DNA from: a virus | Length of the DNA: 41,394 nucleotides | Reading direction: 5' to 3' (one strand) | IMG/VR virus record: IMGVR_UViG_3300048835_000079 | Span: 1 to 41,394 of that record | In this document: piece by piece, positions 1 through 6,580 of the stretch | Layout of the letters: the number at the start of each line of letters is the position of its first letter | Position numbering within the stretch: position 1 is the stretch's first letter | Translations under genes and position numbers: made by a program | The notes under the pieces: model-generated | What the model saw: the letters and a program-made list of their open reading frames with translations, nothing else | Databases searched by the model: none | What the model was told of the DNA's origin: nothing

Positions 1-127
1 TCCTTGATGGCTACCATCATGCCCTGTGCTTCATCTCTGATAACCTCGTCGCCCGAACGCTGCGTGACTGCGGAAGCCTTGTCCGCTTGCCGGGCATCCT
101 CGCCCGAACAAGCGGATGAAGCAGAAT
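1..127. repeat. Terminal direct repeat, left copy (circular overlap)
   Basis: These 127 bases are identical to 41268-41394. An exact 127-base end overlap is what a de Bruijn assembler using k=127 leaves on a closed circle, so the real molecule is about 41,267 bp and circular or terminally redundant and permuted. The reading frame at 197 to 41189 is open across the join, which supports the closure. Biological terminal repeats of this exact length are possible but less likely. Confidence 0.93.
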
Positions 128-197
128 GGGGGCACTCATGCCTTTGGTAGTCTGTGTCCCAGCTAACTCCACATTTTCTGCAATAATCGCTATTCAT
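1..197 (-). CDS. Zinc-finger-like 91-aa cassette protein, 5' part (spans the circular join)
   Basis: On the circle this gene is complement(41189..41267 joined to 1..197), 91 codons plus a TAA stop. It is split only because the window is linear. The N-terminus MNSDYCRKCG has a C-x2-C pair at residues 6 and 9 and a His/Cys group (H20, C22, H24), suggesting a small zinc-binding knuckle. A low-complexity Ala/Ser/Asp linker follows, then a beta-rich C-terminus ending in EITRQE. The ATG at 195-197 lies inside an atypical attC-like site, and the end lies next to the degenerate core of site H, so this is the last cassette of the array. The function is unknown. Confidence 0.72.
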   Translation of the reverse strand, partial: MNSDYCRKCGVSWDTDYQRHECPHSASSACSGEDARQADKASAVTQRSGDEVIRDEAQGMMVAIK

Positions 198-232
198 AAT
201 CCCCTCTCTGCTTATCACGCAGCGTTATCGGG
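47..232 (+). other. attC-like site I (atypical, about 186 bp, array exit)
   Basis: The left core (47-58, CGTCGCCCGAAC) matches the reverse complement of the core that opens this cassette at 41147-41158 at 11 of 12 positions. The right core is GTTATCGGG at 224-232. A perfect 12-bp inverted repeat joins the two ends (56-67 with 215-226). The inner arms do not show the regular extrahelical-base pattern of the other sites. The long loop contains a strong hairpin (about 78-116) and the start of the 91-aa ORF. It could be an attC with an expanded loop or a hybrid of two sites. Confidence 0.5.
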
Positions 233-608
233 ACGACGCCATCTGAATCGCCCGATCAACTGCGTCTCTTGCTTCCTTCAAATCTTGCATTGCGTCACCC
301 TTACCGCGAATGCCACTACACAACAGTTTCTTGATGGCGTGTTGCCTCGCTGGACACGTCACCGCAAAGGCTTCGAGGATCGCGTAAACATCGGCCCGGC
401 CATCAACCAGACAACGCATCTCACGAAGATACTTCGAGCCGCTTTGGTTGAATCGTTGAACAACATCATCTTTGGTTAGGTTTGTAGACATTTTCGCCCG
501 AATCACCTCCGGGCTAATGTCCTGCGTCCCTGGCTTCCTCTCTTTGCTTTCATGTAAAGCAACGGCCTGTTGATTCAGCCTCTTCAAAGTTTCCAGTCCG
601 TGTACCAA
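225..608 (-). CDS. Hypothetical 127-aa alpha-helical protein
   Basis: I do not recognise this family. The preferred start is TTG at 606-608, because AGGAG sits 7 bases upstream and the preceding gene ends at 623; the ATG at 491 gives an 88-aa alternative. The protein is charged and mostly helical, with two half-cysteines near the middle. Its TAA stop (225-227) lies inside the integron core GTTATCGGG (224-232), so the gene ends exactly where the cassette array begins on the circle. It is either the native phage gene next to which the array inserted, or a cassette that lost its other core. Confidence 0.72.
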   Translation of the reverse strand: MVHGLETLKRLNQQAVALHESKERKPGTQDISPEVIRAKMSTNLTKDDVVQRFNQSGSKYLREMRCLVDGRADVYAILEAFAVTCPARQHAIKKLLCSGIRGKGDAMQDLKEARDAVDRAIQMASSR

Positions 609-622
609 TTTCGTTCTCCTAT

Positions 623-943
623 TCAGTTTGTGTAACCAGGAGGCGTCCAATCCGTCGCCACCTTTCCTTGCTCGATATAACTCAACTCCGGCGCCTTCAT
701 GCCCCATCTGGAAGCAGCCTCGCGCAGACCAAGACCAAGTGTGGTCACTCGGTACTTGCGGAAAGTTAGCCCACGTTCATATTGCTCAACCTGTTGGCTT
801 GAAATCCACCCAACTCCTTCACAGGTAGTACACTCAAGCTCTCTTATTGGTGGTCCACTCATTCCAGGTGCATAGGACACAATGACAATGGAAGACTCGC
901 CAGCCCCGTTACATTCCGGGCATTTTGTCTTGTCGCTACTCAT
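623..943 (-). CDS. DnaJ-type zinc-finger plus helix-turn-helix small protein
   Basis: The protein has 106 residues. The N-terminal half has two CxxCxGxG-like knuckles (CPECNGAG near residue 8 and CTTCEGVG near 38), as in DnaJ zinc-finger domains. The C-terminal half (about 65-95) contains a segment resembling an XRE-type helix-turn-helix (LREAASRWGM...LSYIEQGK). The start MSSDKTK at 943 follows a structured intergenic RNA, and the gene is 14 bases upstream of the next ORF, so they are probably co-transcribed. It may be a small DNA- or RNA-binding regulator; the role is inferred from motifs only. Confidence 0.78.
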   Translation of the reverse strand: MSSDKTKCPECNGAGESSIVIVSYAPGMSGPPIRELECTTCEGVGWISSQQVEQYERGLTFRKYRVTTLGLGLREAASRWGMKAPELSYIEQGKVATDWTPPGYTN

Positions 944-979
944 TCGCAACTCTCCAATAATCCCAGTTAGTCCAAAAAC

Positions 980-1053
980 CCTGCCCGCAGTGTTCATCGT
1001 GAACTCCAACAGCCACCTCGAAAAAGTGTTAGTGTTGTTCACCTGCGGGCAGG
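980..1053 (-). terminator. Perfect 11-bp inverted repeat followed by a U-run
   Basis: CCTGCCCGCAG at 980-990 pairs perfectly with CTGCGGGCAGG at 1043-1053. The 52-nt loop contains a smaller GTTCA/TGAAC hairpin. Read on the minus strand the outer stem is followed by GTTTTTGG, so it can act as a terminator or a structured 5' leader between the tRNA-like gene at 1058-1137 and the gene starting at 943. The long loop is unusual for a simple terminator. Confidence 0.45.
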
Positions 1054-1057
1054 CAGA

Positions 1058-1137
1058 GCCCCATCGCGGATTCGAACCGCTCCAGTGCCTGGCCGTCCTT
1101 GGACGCTCCTTGCACCACTCAACCTTGAGCATGGGGC
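1058..1137 (-). tRNA. tRNA-like RNA with no normal anticodon arm
   Basis: On the minus strand a 7-bp acceptor stem (GCCCCAT with ATGGGGC) encloses a canonical T-arm with loop TTCGAAT. The 5' part has a D-arm-like motif (CTCA AGGT TGAG), but no 7-nt loop with U33 can be drawn. The middle instead folds as GTGC...GCAC with an inner GTCC/GGAC hairpin. CCA is not encoded. It is best read as a degenerate tRNA or tRNA-mimic RNA. It sits between the genes at 943 and 1179. Confidence 0.35.
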
Positions 1138-1178
1138 TTAGGTGCCACACTCCCAGCAGTGGCCGCTGACCGTACTTT

Positions 1179-1499
1179 TTAAGTCCTTAAACGGCTTTGA
1201 CTTTTTTCTTCGCCTTCCTTCGCTGCCACATCAGCCGCAATCCCTGGCTGATTCGCTTCTGTCGTTCCTTCGCTGTCAGTTTCTTGCGTTTCTTCATCGT
1301 CATCTTCAACCAATGGTTCGTATGTCCAGTCTCCGTCTTGACACGCCAACCTTCCCTGTATTGTGTCGCACCAATAAAACACCATCACATGGCCAAACGC
1401 ACAGTCGATATCCCTCGCTTCGTTCAGTGCATCAATAACTTTGGCGATTGCCCGCAGCTCGTCTGCAGTGTGATACATTCCATAACGTTTCTTGGCCAT
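1179..1499 (-). CDS. Hypothetical 106-aa phage protein, acidic tail
   Basis: The protein begins MAKKRYGMYHTADEL and is 106 aa. The first 65 residues look folded, with a helix containing ELRAIAKVIDAL and an aromatic stretch around FYWCD. The remainder is an acidic Glu/Asp/Thr-rich tail that ends basic. It resembles short proteins of unknown function that I have seen in other phages, but I cannot name a family. It lies between two tRNA-like genes on the same strand. Confidence 0.72.
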   Translation of the reverse strand: MAKKRYGMYHTADELRAIAKVIDALNEARDIDCAFGHVMVFYWCDTIQGRLACQDGDWTYEPLVEDDDEETQETDSEGTTEANQPGIAADVAAKEGEEKSQSRLRT

Positions 1500-1521
1500 T
1501 TGGTTTCCTCTCTGTAAAAGC

Positions 1522-1657
1522 GGACCAGGCAGGAATCGAACCTGCGCCCCGGTTGGTGTCTCGCGTCAACCGGTTGTACTGCCGTTCGTGTTGAAACAAA
1601 CCGAACCGTACTATCCAGGGGCGGTCAGCCCCCAGCTCTACCCTGAGCTACTGGTCC
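1522..1657 (-). tRNA. tRNA-Val(GAC)-like gene with about 70 extra nt before the T-arm
   Basis: The minus strand shows a 7-bp acceptor stem (GGACCAG/CTGGTCC), a normal D-arm (GCTC AGGGTA GAGC), a five-bp anticodon stem with loop CTGACCG (anticodon GAC, U33 present, but C rather than a purine at 37), and a perfect T-arm (GCAGG TTCGATT CCTGC). About 70 nt separate the anticodon and T arms and hold two further hairpins, one closed by GTTCG/CGAAC and one by CCGGTTG/CAACCGG. CCA is not encoded. It could be a tRNA with a very large variable arm, a spliced tRNA, or a non-translating tRNA mimic. Confidence 0.5.
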
Positions 1658-1797
1658 AAAATGCCCGTCTCTCCGAGCTGTCACGGTCTCCATGCTTCGC
1701 ACCCACCGTTCGCTGCTGTCAGTCATGGCCCCGGCGACGATGTAAGCCATCGGTCTCGTCGCTCCACTTAACCTTGCGGTGATGGCTAGTGCTCAGT

Positions 1798-1895
1798 GAC
1801 TCGGGCAGGATTCGCACCCGCTATTGGCTTCTGCACCGTCAGGAGAGCCACATCCCTGATGCAGATATTGCGTGTTCCCACCACGCCGCCGAGTC
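1798..1895 (-). tRNA. tRNA-like RNA with an extended middle hairpin
   Basis: The ends form a 7-bp acceptor stem (GACTCGG/CCGAGTC) next to a T-arm GCGGG TGCGAAT CCTGC. A short D-arm-like hairpin (GCG/CGC, 11-nt loop with GG) follows the 5' strand. In place of an anticodon arm there is a long stem TCTGCA...TGCAGA continuing as TCAGG...CCTGA with an 11-nt loop. A T7 run lies just upstream, after the methyltransferase stop codon. Amino-acid identity cannot be assigned. The 140 bases between this element and the one at 1657 also contain pairing segments but no clear tRNA. Confidence 0.35.
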
Positions 1896-1902
1896 AAAAA
1901 AA

Positions 1903-2634
1903 TCACTCCCAAACTTCAACTATTCTCCTTCCAATCCATTCTGCGACTTGCGGCACAACTGCGTTGCCGAGTCCTCTAAGTCGGTCCACATAGGCGGAAA
2001 TCCCTGAACGGCTTCGATGACCGCTATGCTCGGGTATGGCTGGCCATGATGCCTTGCCCACCAATGTGTAAATGTTGTTTCTCGGTTGGCTTTCGGATGA
2101 TCTTTGGTGGTTCCACCCTTCCATGCGTTGGCTGTCGGCGTTGGCATCGACACCGAGCACAAACAATCGTTCTCGACGATGCCTAGCGCCAACGCAACAC
2201 GCCCTAAATCGGAAGGGCAAGCAAGCGTAACCAAGCGACTCAAGGCCAGCTCGGAATCGAAACCAAGGCCAGGGAGCATCGACTCTGATGTGGCTTGGAT
2301 TTTCTCTGACCACAATGCGAGGGCGAACCTCTTCAACAATTCGCAGGAACTCACCGCCAAGACTCTCTTTTTTGGATCGACCGGCACCCACTGCCGCGCT
2401 GTTAGCTTGGCATGGGTCTCCTCCACAGATAACGTCAACTCGCTCAAGGTTGTGTTTTCCGCACTGCTTAATGTCTCGTTCTCTATGAACGCTTGGCCAA
2501 TGTTTTTCAAGCACTTTTGTTGCGTAGTCATCTATCTCCACCTGCCACTTGCAAACCATCCCTGCCTGTTCAAAACCAAGATCAAATCCGCCGATTCCAG
2601 CAAATAAACTTCCAAACGTAATCACAGATTCCAT
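1903..2634 (-). CDS. dcm: DNA (cytosine-5) methyltransferase
   Basis: The 243-aa protein has the C5-methyltransferase motifs in order: motif I (FGSLFAGIGGFDLGF, residues 7-21, AdoMet binding), motif IV with the nucleophile (GGDPCQ, Cys75), motif VI as ENP (111-113, usually ENV), motif VIII (RHRRERLF, 151-158), a short target-recognition region (about 163-215) and motif X (GLGNAVVPQ, 221-229). It would methylate cytosines in phage DNA, probably to escape host restriction; the target sequence cannot be read from the protein. The start at 2634 begins just before motif I. No cognate nuclease is adjacent, so it is an orphan methylase. It lies between a terminator candidate and the tRNA-like genes. 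Confidence 0.93.
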   Translation of the reverse strand: MESVITFGSLFAGIGGFDLGFEQAGMVCKWQVEIDDYATKVLEKHWPSVHRERDIKQCGKHNLERVDVICGGDPCQANSAAVGAGRSKKESLGGEFLRIVEEVRPRIVVRENPSHIRVDAPWPWFRFRAGLESLGYACLPFRFRACCVGARHRRERLFVLGVDANADSQRMEGWNHQRSSESQPRNNIYTLVGKASWPAIPEHSGHRSRSGISAYVDRLRGLGNAVVPQVAEWIGRRIVEVWE

Positions 2635-2739
2635 CCTAAAAATTGCACCGCCCACTTTGCCGCCGATATGGTCACGGTGCTGAGAAGGAGCCTCACAATC
2701 ACCTAGCGTCAACGGCTGCCTGTAAGTGATTGCTACATG

Positions 2740-2769
2740 AAAAAGCGCCCGAGGTTTGCCGCGCCGGGC
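2740..2769 (-). terminator. Rho-independent terminator candidate upstream of dcm
   Basis: On the minus strand GCCCG pairs with CGGGC across a 13-nt loop, followed by GC and a T5 run. It lies 16 bases after the stop of the gene at 2785, within the 150-base gap before the methyltransferase. The rest of that gap shows no further gene. The stem is short but GC-only. Confidence 0.45.
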
Positions 2770-2784
2770 TCGCGGTCGAAAGGT

Positions 2785-2949
2785 TCAATCAAACAATCCT
2801 GGCTGCCTGAGCACCGCGCCCAGGGCATCATCCACCTGCTTTTCGAGCCGCTTCGATTTCTCGAGCGCCGGCCCGCTGCGCGTTCGAAAATACTCTCGCT
2901 GAGCCGTTCGCATTTCCTGCACCAAACTAGCTAGTTGCTCTACAGTCAC
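2785..2949 (-). CDS. Small helical protein (54 aa, GTG start)
   Basis: The start is a GTG at 2947-2949 that overlaps the upstream TGA as GTGA, a sign of translational coupling. The sequence (MTVEQLASLV...RQPGLFD) is a helical hairpin rich in Arg, Lys and Glu. It is like short phage proteins found beside recombination genes that end in PxLF. I cannot assign a function. Confidence 0.72.
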   Translation of the reverse strand: MTVEQLASLVQEMRTAQREYFRTRSGPALEKSKRLEKQVDDALGAVLRQPGLFD

Positions 2950-3182
2950 GCCAGCACCCCAGCGTCGTTTCGTTTCTTGCCTTTGGAAACGTCCTGCAGC
3001 CAAACCGACCTGGTATTGGCCTGGTAGTCCCGACCATCCCATTCCAGCAACTCACCATTCCGCCAGATGCAGAACTCACCCCAACCGATGATCGAGAACT
3101 GAATGTATCCCTCGTCAACGTCGGTGATTTGCACTCGATTGGCCCCGAGCCCCTGGAGAAGTCGGTTAAATTGCTCAATCAT
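2946..3182 (-). CDS. Hypothetical 78-aa protein
   Basis: The protein begins MIEQFNRLLQGLG. A helix is followed by a compact beta-rich region with many aromatic residues (GWGEFCIWRNG, LLEWDG). The start overlaps the stop of the preceding gene by 8 bases, and its own stop overlaps the next start, so it is firmly part of the recombination operon. No family is recognised. Confidence 0.75.
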   Translation of the reverse strand: MIEQFNRLLQGLGANRVQITDVDEGYIQFSIIGWGEFCIWRNGELLEWDGRDYQANTRSVWLQDVSKGKKRNDAGVLA

Positions 3183-3516
3183 CGCTTTGCCCCTCCAGCG
3201 CCAAAACCAAACTCATCACCACATCGTTGCCAGCAGATAGCGGAACATCGATGTACCAATCCACATGGCCAGACGAACAGTGCTGTATCGTGATCCAGGG
3301 ACAATGGTTGGACTCACCGATTACTTTCACCTTCCCCTTCCGGTAGGTCGGCCTGGTCGGTCGATCTGGCCTGCTGTCAGACTCGGAAGGCTTAAACCCA
3401 AGCCCCAACAGCAGCTCCCTGGCGCAGCTCACTGTGGCCGGTCTGGAGTCGCTACGCCGCTTGGGGCGTCCGCTGACATGGACGCCACCGCTTTTCTTTC
3501 GCTCCTTAACTCGCAC
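3175..3516 (-). CDS. Hypothetical 113-aa basic protein
   Basis: The start is a GTG at 3514-3516, overlapping the last 11 bases of recT. The first 60 residues are very basic and probably disordered (RPKRRSDSRP). The last 50 form a small beta-rich domain (KVKVIGES...WITIQHCSSGHVDWYIDVPL). Its tight coupling to recT suggests a role in recombination or DNA binding, but this is context only. Confidence 0.68.
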   Translation of the reverse strand: MRVKERKKSGGVHVSGRPKRRSDSRPATVSCARELLLGLGFKPSESDSRPDRPTRPTYRKGKVKVIGESNHCPWITIQHCSSGHVDWYIDVPLSAGNDVVMSLVLALEGQSDD

Positions 3517-4417
3517 TGGGAGCCTCGCTGACTGGAGCCTCTGGCTCCTGCTCGGGATCTACTGAAGACGCAATCAGCCGCTCGGTCAGGTCATCCAGTC
3601 CCAGTCTCTTTGCAGTGCCCTGGATGACTTCAGCGCCGCCAAAAGAGTTCTCCGAGTCGATCGACAGCGCCCGAACGCTTTCTACATCATCGATCACACA
3701 CCAACCCCGCGATACCGCGTAGTGCATCGCTGTCTTCATGGATTGCTCAATCGGCCATTTGTGCCAAGGGTCAGACTCTCTAGCCCAGTCGTTAGCCAGA
3801 GCAAACCTATAGGCATCGGATTGATTTCTACGAAGCTCAATAACCGACTTTGGCACCCAGCCGCGAAAAGTCACAATGCCGCTTGTTCTGTCTTTTACCA
3901 AAACAACCACACCGCGCAGGTCGTCCATCGTCGCCGGTGGATTGTCGATGTCGCGAGACTTGACTACAGCCTCGCCGCCATCGTCTACTCCAATATCGTC
4001 TTTGTAGGAAATCGGAATCGGTATCAAGGCTTGATCGCATCGCTTTGCCAGTGCAGCAATACCGCGATGAGAAAGCTCATATCGAAGTATTGGTGGCTCA
4101 CCCTTCCTAGCACGCCGAGGGATCGCGTAGGCAAGAGCGTTTCGAGTCGTTCCGACCATAATTCCAGTCAACGCAGAAATTGCGACTACAGAACCGATAC
4201 TTTCTTTTGTGCAGTTATAGAACTCGTCTGGTTTCTTGCTGCTAGCTGCTGCTGCTGACAACGCGATCGAAACTCTTCCTATCGCGTCAGCCGCCCTCTC
4301 TTCTCCGACCCAGTCTGTTAGCAAGCTGGTCGCGATTGCAGTACATGTTGCCCGAAACTGCCTTGCTGGTGTCAATACTGGCTGCTTGTTGTCGCTGTTT
4401 GTTACTGCTGTACTCAT
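3506..4417 (-). CDS. recT: RecT-family single-strand annealing protein
   Basis: The 303-aa protein matches the RecT/Redbeta-like family. It has an N-terminal helical region, the central segment LSHRGIAALAKR (115-126), a GWVPKSVIEL segment (186-195) and the C-terminal signature SDPWHKWPIEQSMKTAMHYA (215-234), which corresponds to the conserved P-W-x-M-x-K-T motif. It anneals complementary single strands produced by a partner exonuclease, here the YqaJ protein encoded just upstream (4783-5778). The extreme C-terminus is acidic and Pro/Ser/Ala-rich. Confidence 0.92.
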   Translation of the reverse strand: MSTAVTNSDNKQPVLTPARQFRATCTAIATSLLTDWVGEERAADAIGRVSIALSAAAASSKKPDEFYNCTKESIGSVVAISALTGIMVGTTRNALAYAIPRRARKGEPPILRYELSHRGIAALAKRCDQALIPIPISYKDDIGVDDGGEAVVKSRDIDNPPATMDDLRGVVVLVKDRTSGIVTFRGWVPKSVIELRRNQSDAYRFALANDWARESDPWHKWPIEQSMKTAMHYAVSRGWCVIDDVESVRALSIDSENSFGGAEVIQGTAKRLGLDDLTERLIASSVDPEQEPEAPVSEAPSAS

Positions 4418-4447
4418 AATGCCAATACCCTTCTGCTTAGATAAAAA

Positions 4448-4783
4448 CTAACCCTCTAAAGACGATCTAAACTCAATCAGTGCGGCAACGTGCAATTCAA
4501 GTGACTTTACTTGCCGCTTTAGCTCCTCGATCTGCTCCTGCAAGCACTCATTGCTCAGACGCTTTTGGTATGTCTCAACCACCCGAGTAACTTCCATCTT
4601 GGCATCCTCGCAGACACCGACGATATTTCGGCGAGTCACCGGAAACTGAATCGCTTTGGAAAAATAAGAAATGGCCTCATCCCAATTTTTCAGCGGGCTT
4701 TCCAGTGCTGAAATGGCGTCCCGCAGTTCAAACGACTTCGCGCGACCCAAGACATTCTGCCGTGTTCCCCTGACACCACCCAT
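4448..4783 (-). CDS. Coiled-coil protein between yqaJ and recT
   Basis: The protein has 111 residues from the ATG at 4783 (MGGVRGTRQN), whose A is shared with the upstream TAA (TAATG). The C-terminal half is a predicted coiled coil (ECLQEQIEELKRQVKSLELHVAAL in two blocks). It lies between the exonuclease and the annealing protein, so it may be an accessory factor that links them. No named family is recognised. Confidence 0.75.
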   Translation of the reverse strand: MGGVRGTRQNVLGRAKSFELRDAISALESPLKNWDEAISYFSKAIQFPVTRRNIVGVCEDAKMEVTRVVETYQKRLSNECLQEQIEELKRQVKSLELHVAALIEFRSSLEG

Positions 4784-5778
4784 TATTTGCCCACCCTTCT
4801 TAAAACGCGAAACGTAGAACACTTCTCACACTCAAGCGCGATCTCTGGATGTCGCTCCCGCAGCAAATCCGCGTCGATCGACCTGCGCGACTGCTCCTTC
4901 CACGAATACCGCCCACCACCAGGCAGAGAGCCCCAGGTAGCCCCACCGATCGCCGCTTTCAGGCGGTTCTCGATGCCATCAATCTTGGCCTCGATCTGCT
5001 TTCGCTGGTCCTTCAGCTCCAGCAGCTCTCGGTCCAGATCGAAAAAGTCAACTGGCAAGCTCACTTCCTCGCCCGAGTCATGCGGGTAGATCAACCCAAT
5101 GACAGCCTTCGTCGCCTCCGACTCATCGACCGGCGGCATTTCCTTTTTAAGCACGTAAATCCAGAACCGAGCCAGCTTACTCAGCATGGCCTCGATAAAT
5201 CGGTCGTTCCGCTCGATAAGCCTAATACTCAGCTCATCGCCACCAATCAATCCAACCAGGTAGCAATGACTCGCACCCGTAACCGCCATCTGAGTCTGGC
5301 ACTGCACCATGTACTTCAAAGGTGGCTCGATGTCCTCATCCCAATCGCCGCGAAACCGACCATTGACCGCTTTCAGCTCCACTGGGATGCAGCCATGTTC
5401 TGGGTGTCGGCACCACCTATCGAGAGTCGCAAACAGCCACTCATAGGTGTCACTGCGATAGATCGTGAAGTCGCCTGGATCGACGGTCTCAAACCCCGTT
5501 TCCTCCTCGAACTCCATCGCGATATACGGCTCCAGCCGCTTGCCCCTGTTCATGCGTTTCAAAGTGGCCGCGTCAAACTCTTGCTTGGCCGCTCCGGTCT
5601 TCTCTGCCCAGACTGTGATCGGGCTGGTATTGGCGTAGCCAACACCGAAGATACTCGCCACTTCGCTGGCACCGATGCCAGTCCTCCGAGTCTCCAGCCA
5701 CTGCTCCCGAGTGTCATGGAACTCGGTTATCGATGTCCACCTGCTCTTTGTCTCGTACTTCTCCGCTGTCTCCGTCAT
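4783..5778 (-). CDS. YqaJ-family viral recombination exonuclease
   Basis: The 331-aa protein has the YqaJ/lambda-exonuclease fold signatures: TRRTGIGASEVASIFG (30-45), GKRLEP with Glu83, ATLD with Asp120, PVELK with Glu134 and Lys136, and the QCQTQMAVTG helix (159-168). These are the metal and catalytic residues of the PD-(D/E)XK type. The C-terminal third is a coiled coil and a small domain. It resects double-strand ends for RecT. I chose the ATG at 5778 over upstream in-frame starts because it begins close to the conserved domain; the 5' end still overlaps the preceding gene by 65 bases. Confidence 0.92.
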   Translation of the reverse strand: MTETAEKYETKSRWTSITEFHDTREQWLETRRTGIGASEVASIFGVGYANTSPITVWAEKTGAAKQEFDAATLKRMNRGKRLEPYIAMEFEEETGFETVDPGDFTIYRSDTYEWLFATLDRWCRHPEHGCIPVELKAVNGRFRGDWDEDIEPPLKYMVQCQTQMAVTGASHCYLVGLIGGDELSIRLIERNDRFIEAMLSKLARFWIYVLKKEMPPVDESEATKAVIGLIYPHDSGEEVSLPVDFFDLDRELLELKDQRKQIEAKIDGIENRLKAAIGGATWGSLPGGGRYSWKEQSRRSIDADLLRERHPEIALECEKCSTFRVLRRVGK

Positions 5779-5908
5779 CCTTCTCAATCCCCTTGCATTT
5801 GATCCCATAACCACGAAGCGCAACCTTCAAAAACTTGCGCAGCCTTATAGCTGCTGGGCTCGGCCAGCCCTTTTCAATTACCTCAACCTCCAGTCTGTAT
5901 TTGGCCAT
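5714..5908 (-). CDS. Small basic 64-aa phage protein
   Basis: The sequence begins MAKYRLEVEVIEKG and continues with a helix and the motif LRKFLKVALRGYGIKC, a pattern I have seen in small proteins beside phage recombination genes. A beta-strand plus helix arrangement is likely. Its end overlaps the yqaJ start and its own start overlaps the preceding gene. The function is unknown. Confidence 0.75.
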   Translation of the reverse strand: MAKYRLEVEVIEKGWPSPAAIRLRKFLKVALRGYGIKCKGIEKDDGDSGEVRDKEQVDIDNRVP

Positions 5909-6149
5909 CCTTAGCCGCTCTCCTTACTCGCTCCCTGACTTCACTGGCCACTTCGTAGTGGCTCACGTATCGGCCAGGGTATTCGTCGCTCAGCGCGTTG
6001 GAGACTCGCAAGGCCAAGCGATTAACCGACTCCATTGGCTCTTCGTCGGGCTCAGCCCCCTCGAAGAATTGCCGCTCGACTTCAGCCACCGCAACCTGAT
6101 GCAGTTCATCGGCTGTCAGTCGTAACGCCTCTGGAATCGCCATCATCAT
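5883..6149 (-). CDS. Hypothetical 88-aa helical protein
   Basis: Three successive ATG codons (6149, 6146, 6143) open the frame. The first overlaps the upstream TGA as ATGA and is preferred. The protein is entirely helical and acidic, with segments such as LTADELHQVAVAEVERQFFEG. No domain is recognised. It is part of the packed early operon. Confidence 0.72.
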   Translation of the reverse strand: MMMAIPEALRLTADELHQVAVAEVERQFFEGAEPDEEPMESVNRLALRVSNALSDEYPGRYVSHYEVASEVRERVRRAAKDGQIQTGG

Positions 6150-6517
6150 TTCCCCCAAACAAGCCACTCGAAAAACAACGACCATAAACTCACCGGCTTG
6201 ACTGGCTTCGGGACTGGTCTCGGAAGATCGCTCAAAGTCCGCATCTCCGCGTCCCTATCTCGCCGCTCGCAACACGCATGGCACTGGCATGCACTACCGC
6301 AAGCCTCTGGCCATTTCTCCCTGATCATCGCGACCAACTCAGCCGCGTCGTGAAAGTCCAAACCTGTCAGCAGATCCGCAGCCTCGCGACCAGGCCAGCG
6401 GAGCGCTTCGTACTTTTGATCCAGATTGCCATGCACGATGTACACATGACCATCCTTTACGAGTCCAGCCGCAGCGGTCCTGCCAACAACAACGTCCGCT
6501 TCAATTTGCTTTAACAT
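6146..6517 (-). CDS. Hypothetical 123-aa protein with CxCxxCC cluster
   Basis: The protein starts MLKQIEADVV. An N-terminal beta-rich part (VYIVHGNL) precedes a helical region and a cysteine cluster CQCHACC near residues 78-84 that could bind zinc. A proline-rich stretch (RPVPKPVKPV) and a hydrophobic end (LWSLFFEWLVW) follow; the end could associate with membrane. No family is recognised. The 63 bases upstream to 6580 hold no further gene. Confidence 0.72.
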   Translation of the reverse strand: MLKQIEADVVVGRTAAAGLVKDGHVYIVHGNLDQKYEALRWPGREAADLLTGLDFHDAAELVAMIREKWPEACGSACQCHACCERRDRDAEMRTLSDLPRPVPKPVKPVSLWSLFFEWLVWGK

Positions 6518-6580
6518 GCTGGCAATCCTTTGCGTAAATGAGGTTCTGAATAGCCCCAGACATACAACGCCCCCTTGAAA

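Noticed and set aside
1522-1657. A tmRNA
   Set aside because: The element has D and anticodon arms and is only 136 nt, without a tag-peptide frame; it is better described as an expanded tRNA.
2104-2607. A 167-codon plus-strand frame opposite the methyltransferase
   Set aside because: The minus strand has all ordered C5-methyltransferase motifs, so this is an antisense shadow.
4849-5802. A 317-codon open frame on the plus strand
   Set aside because: It lies exactly opposite the YqaJ exonuclease, has no family features and no ribosome-binding site, and runs against every neighbouring gene.
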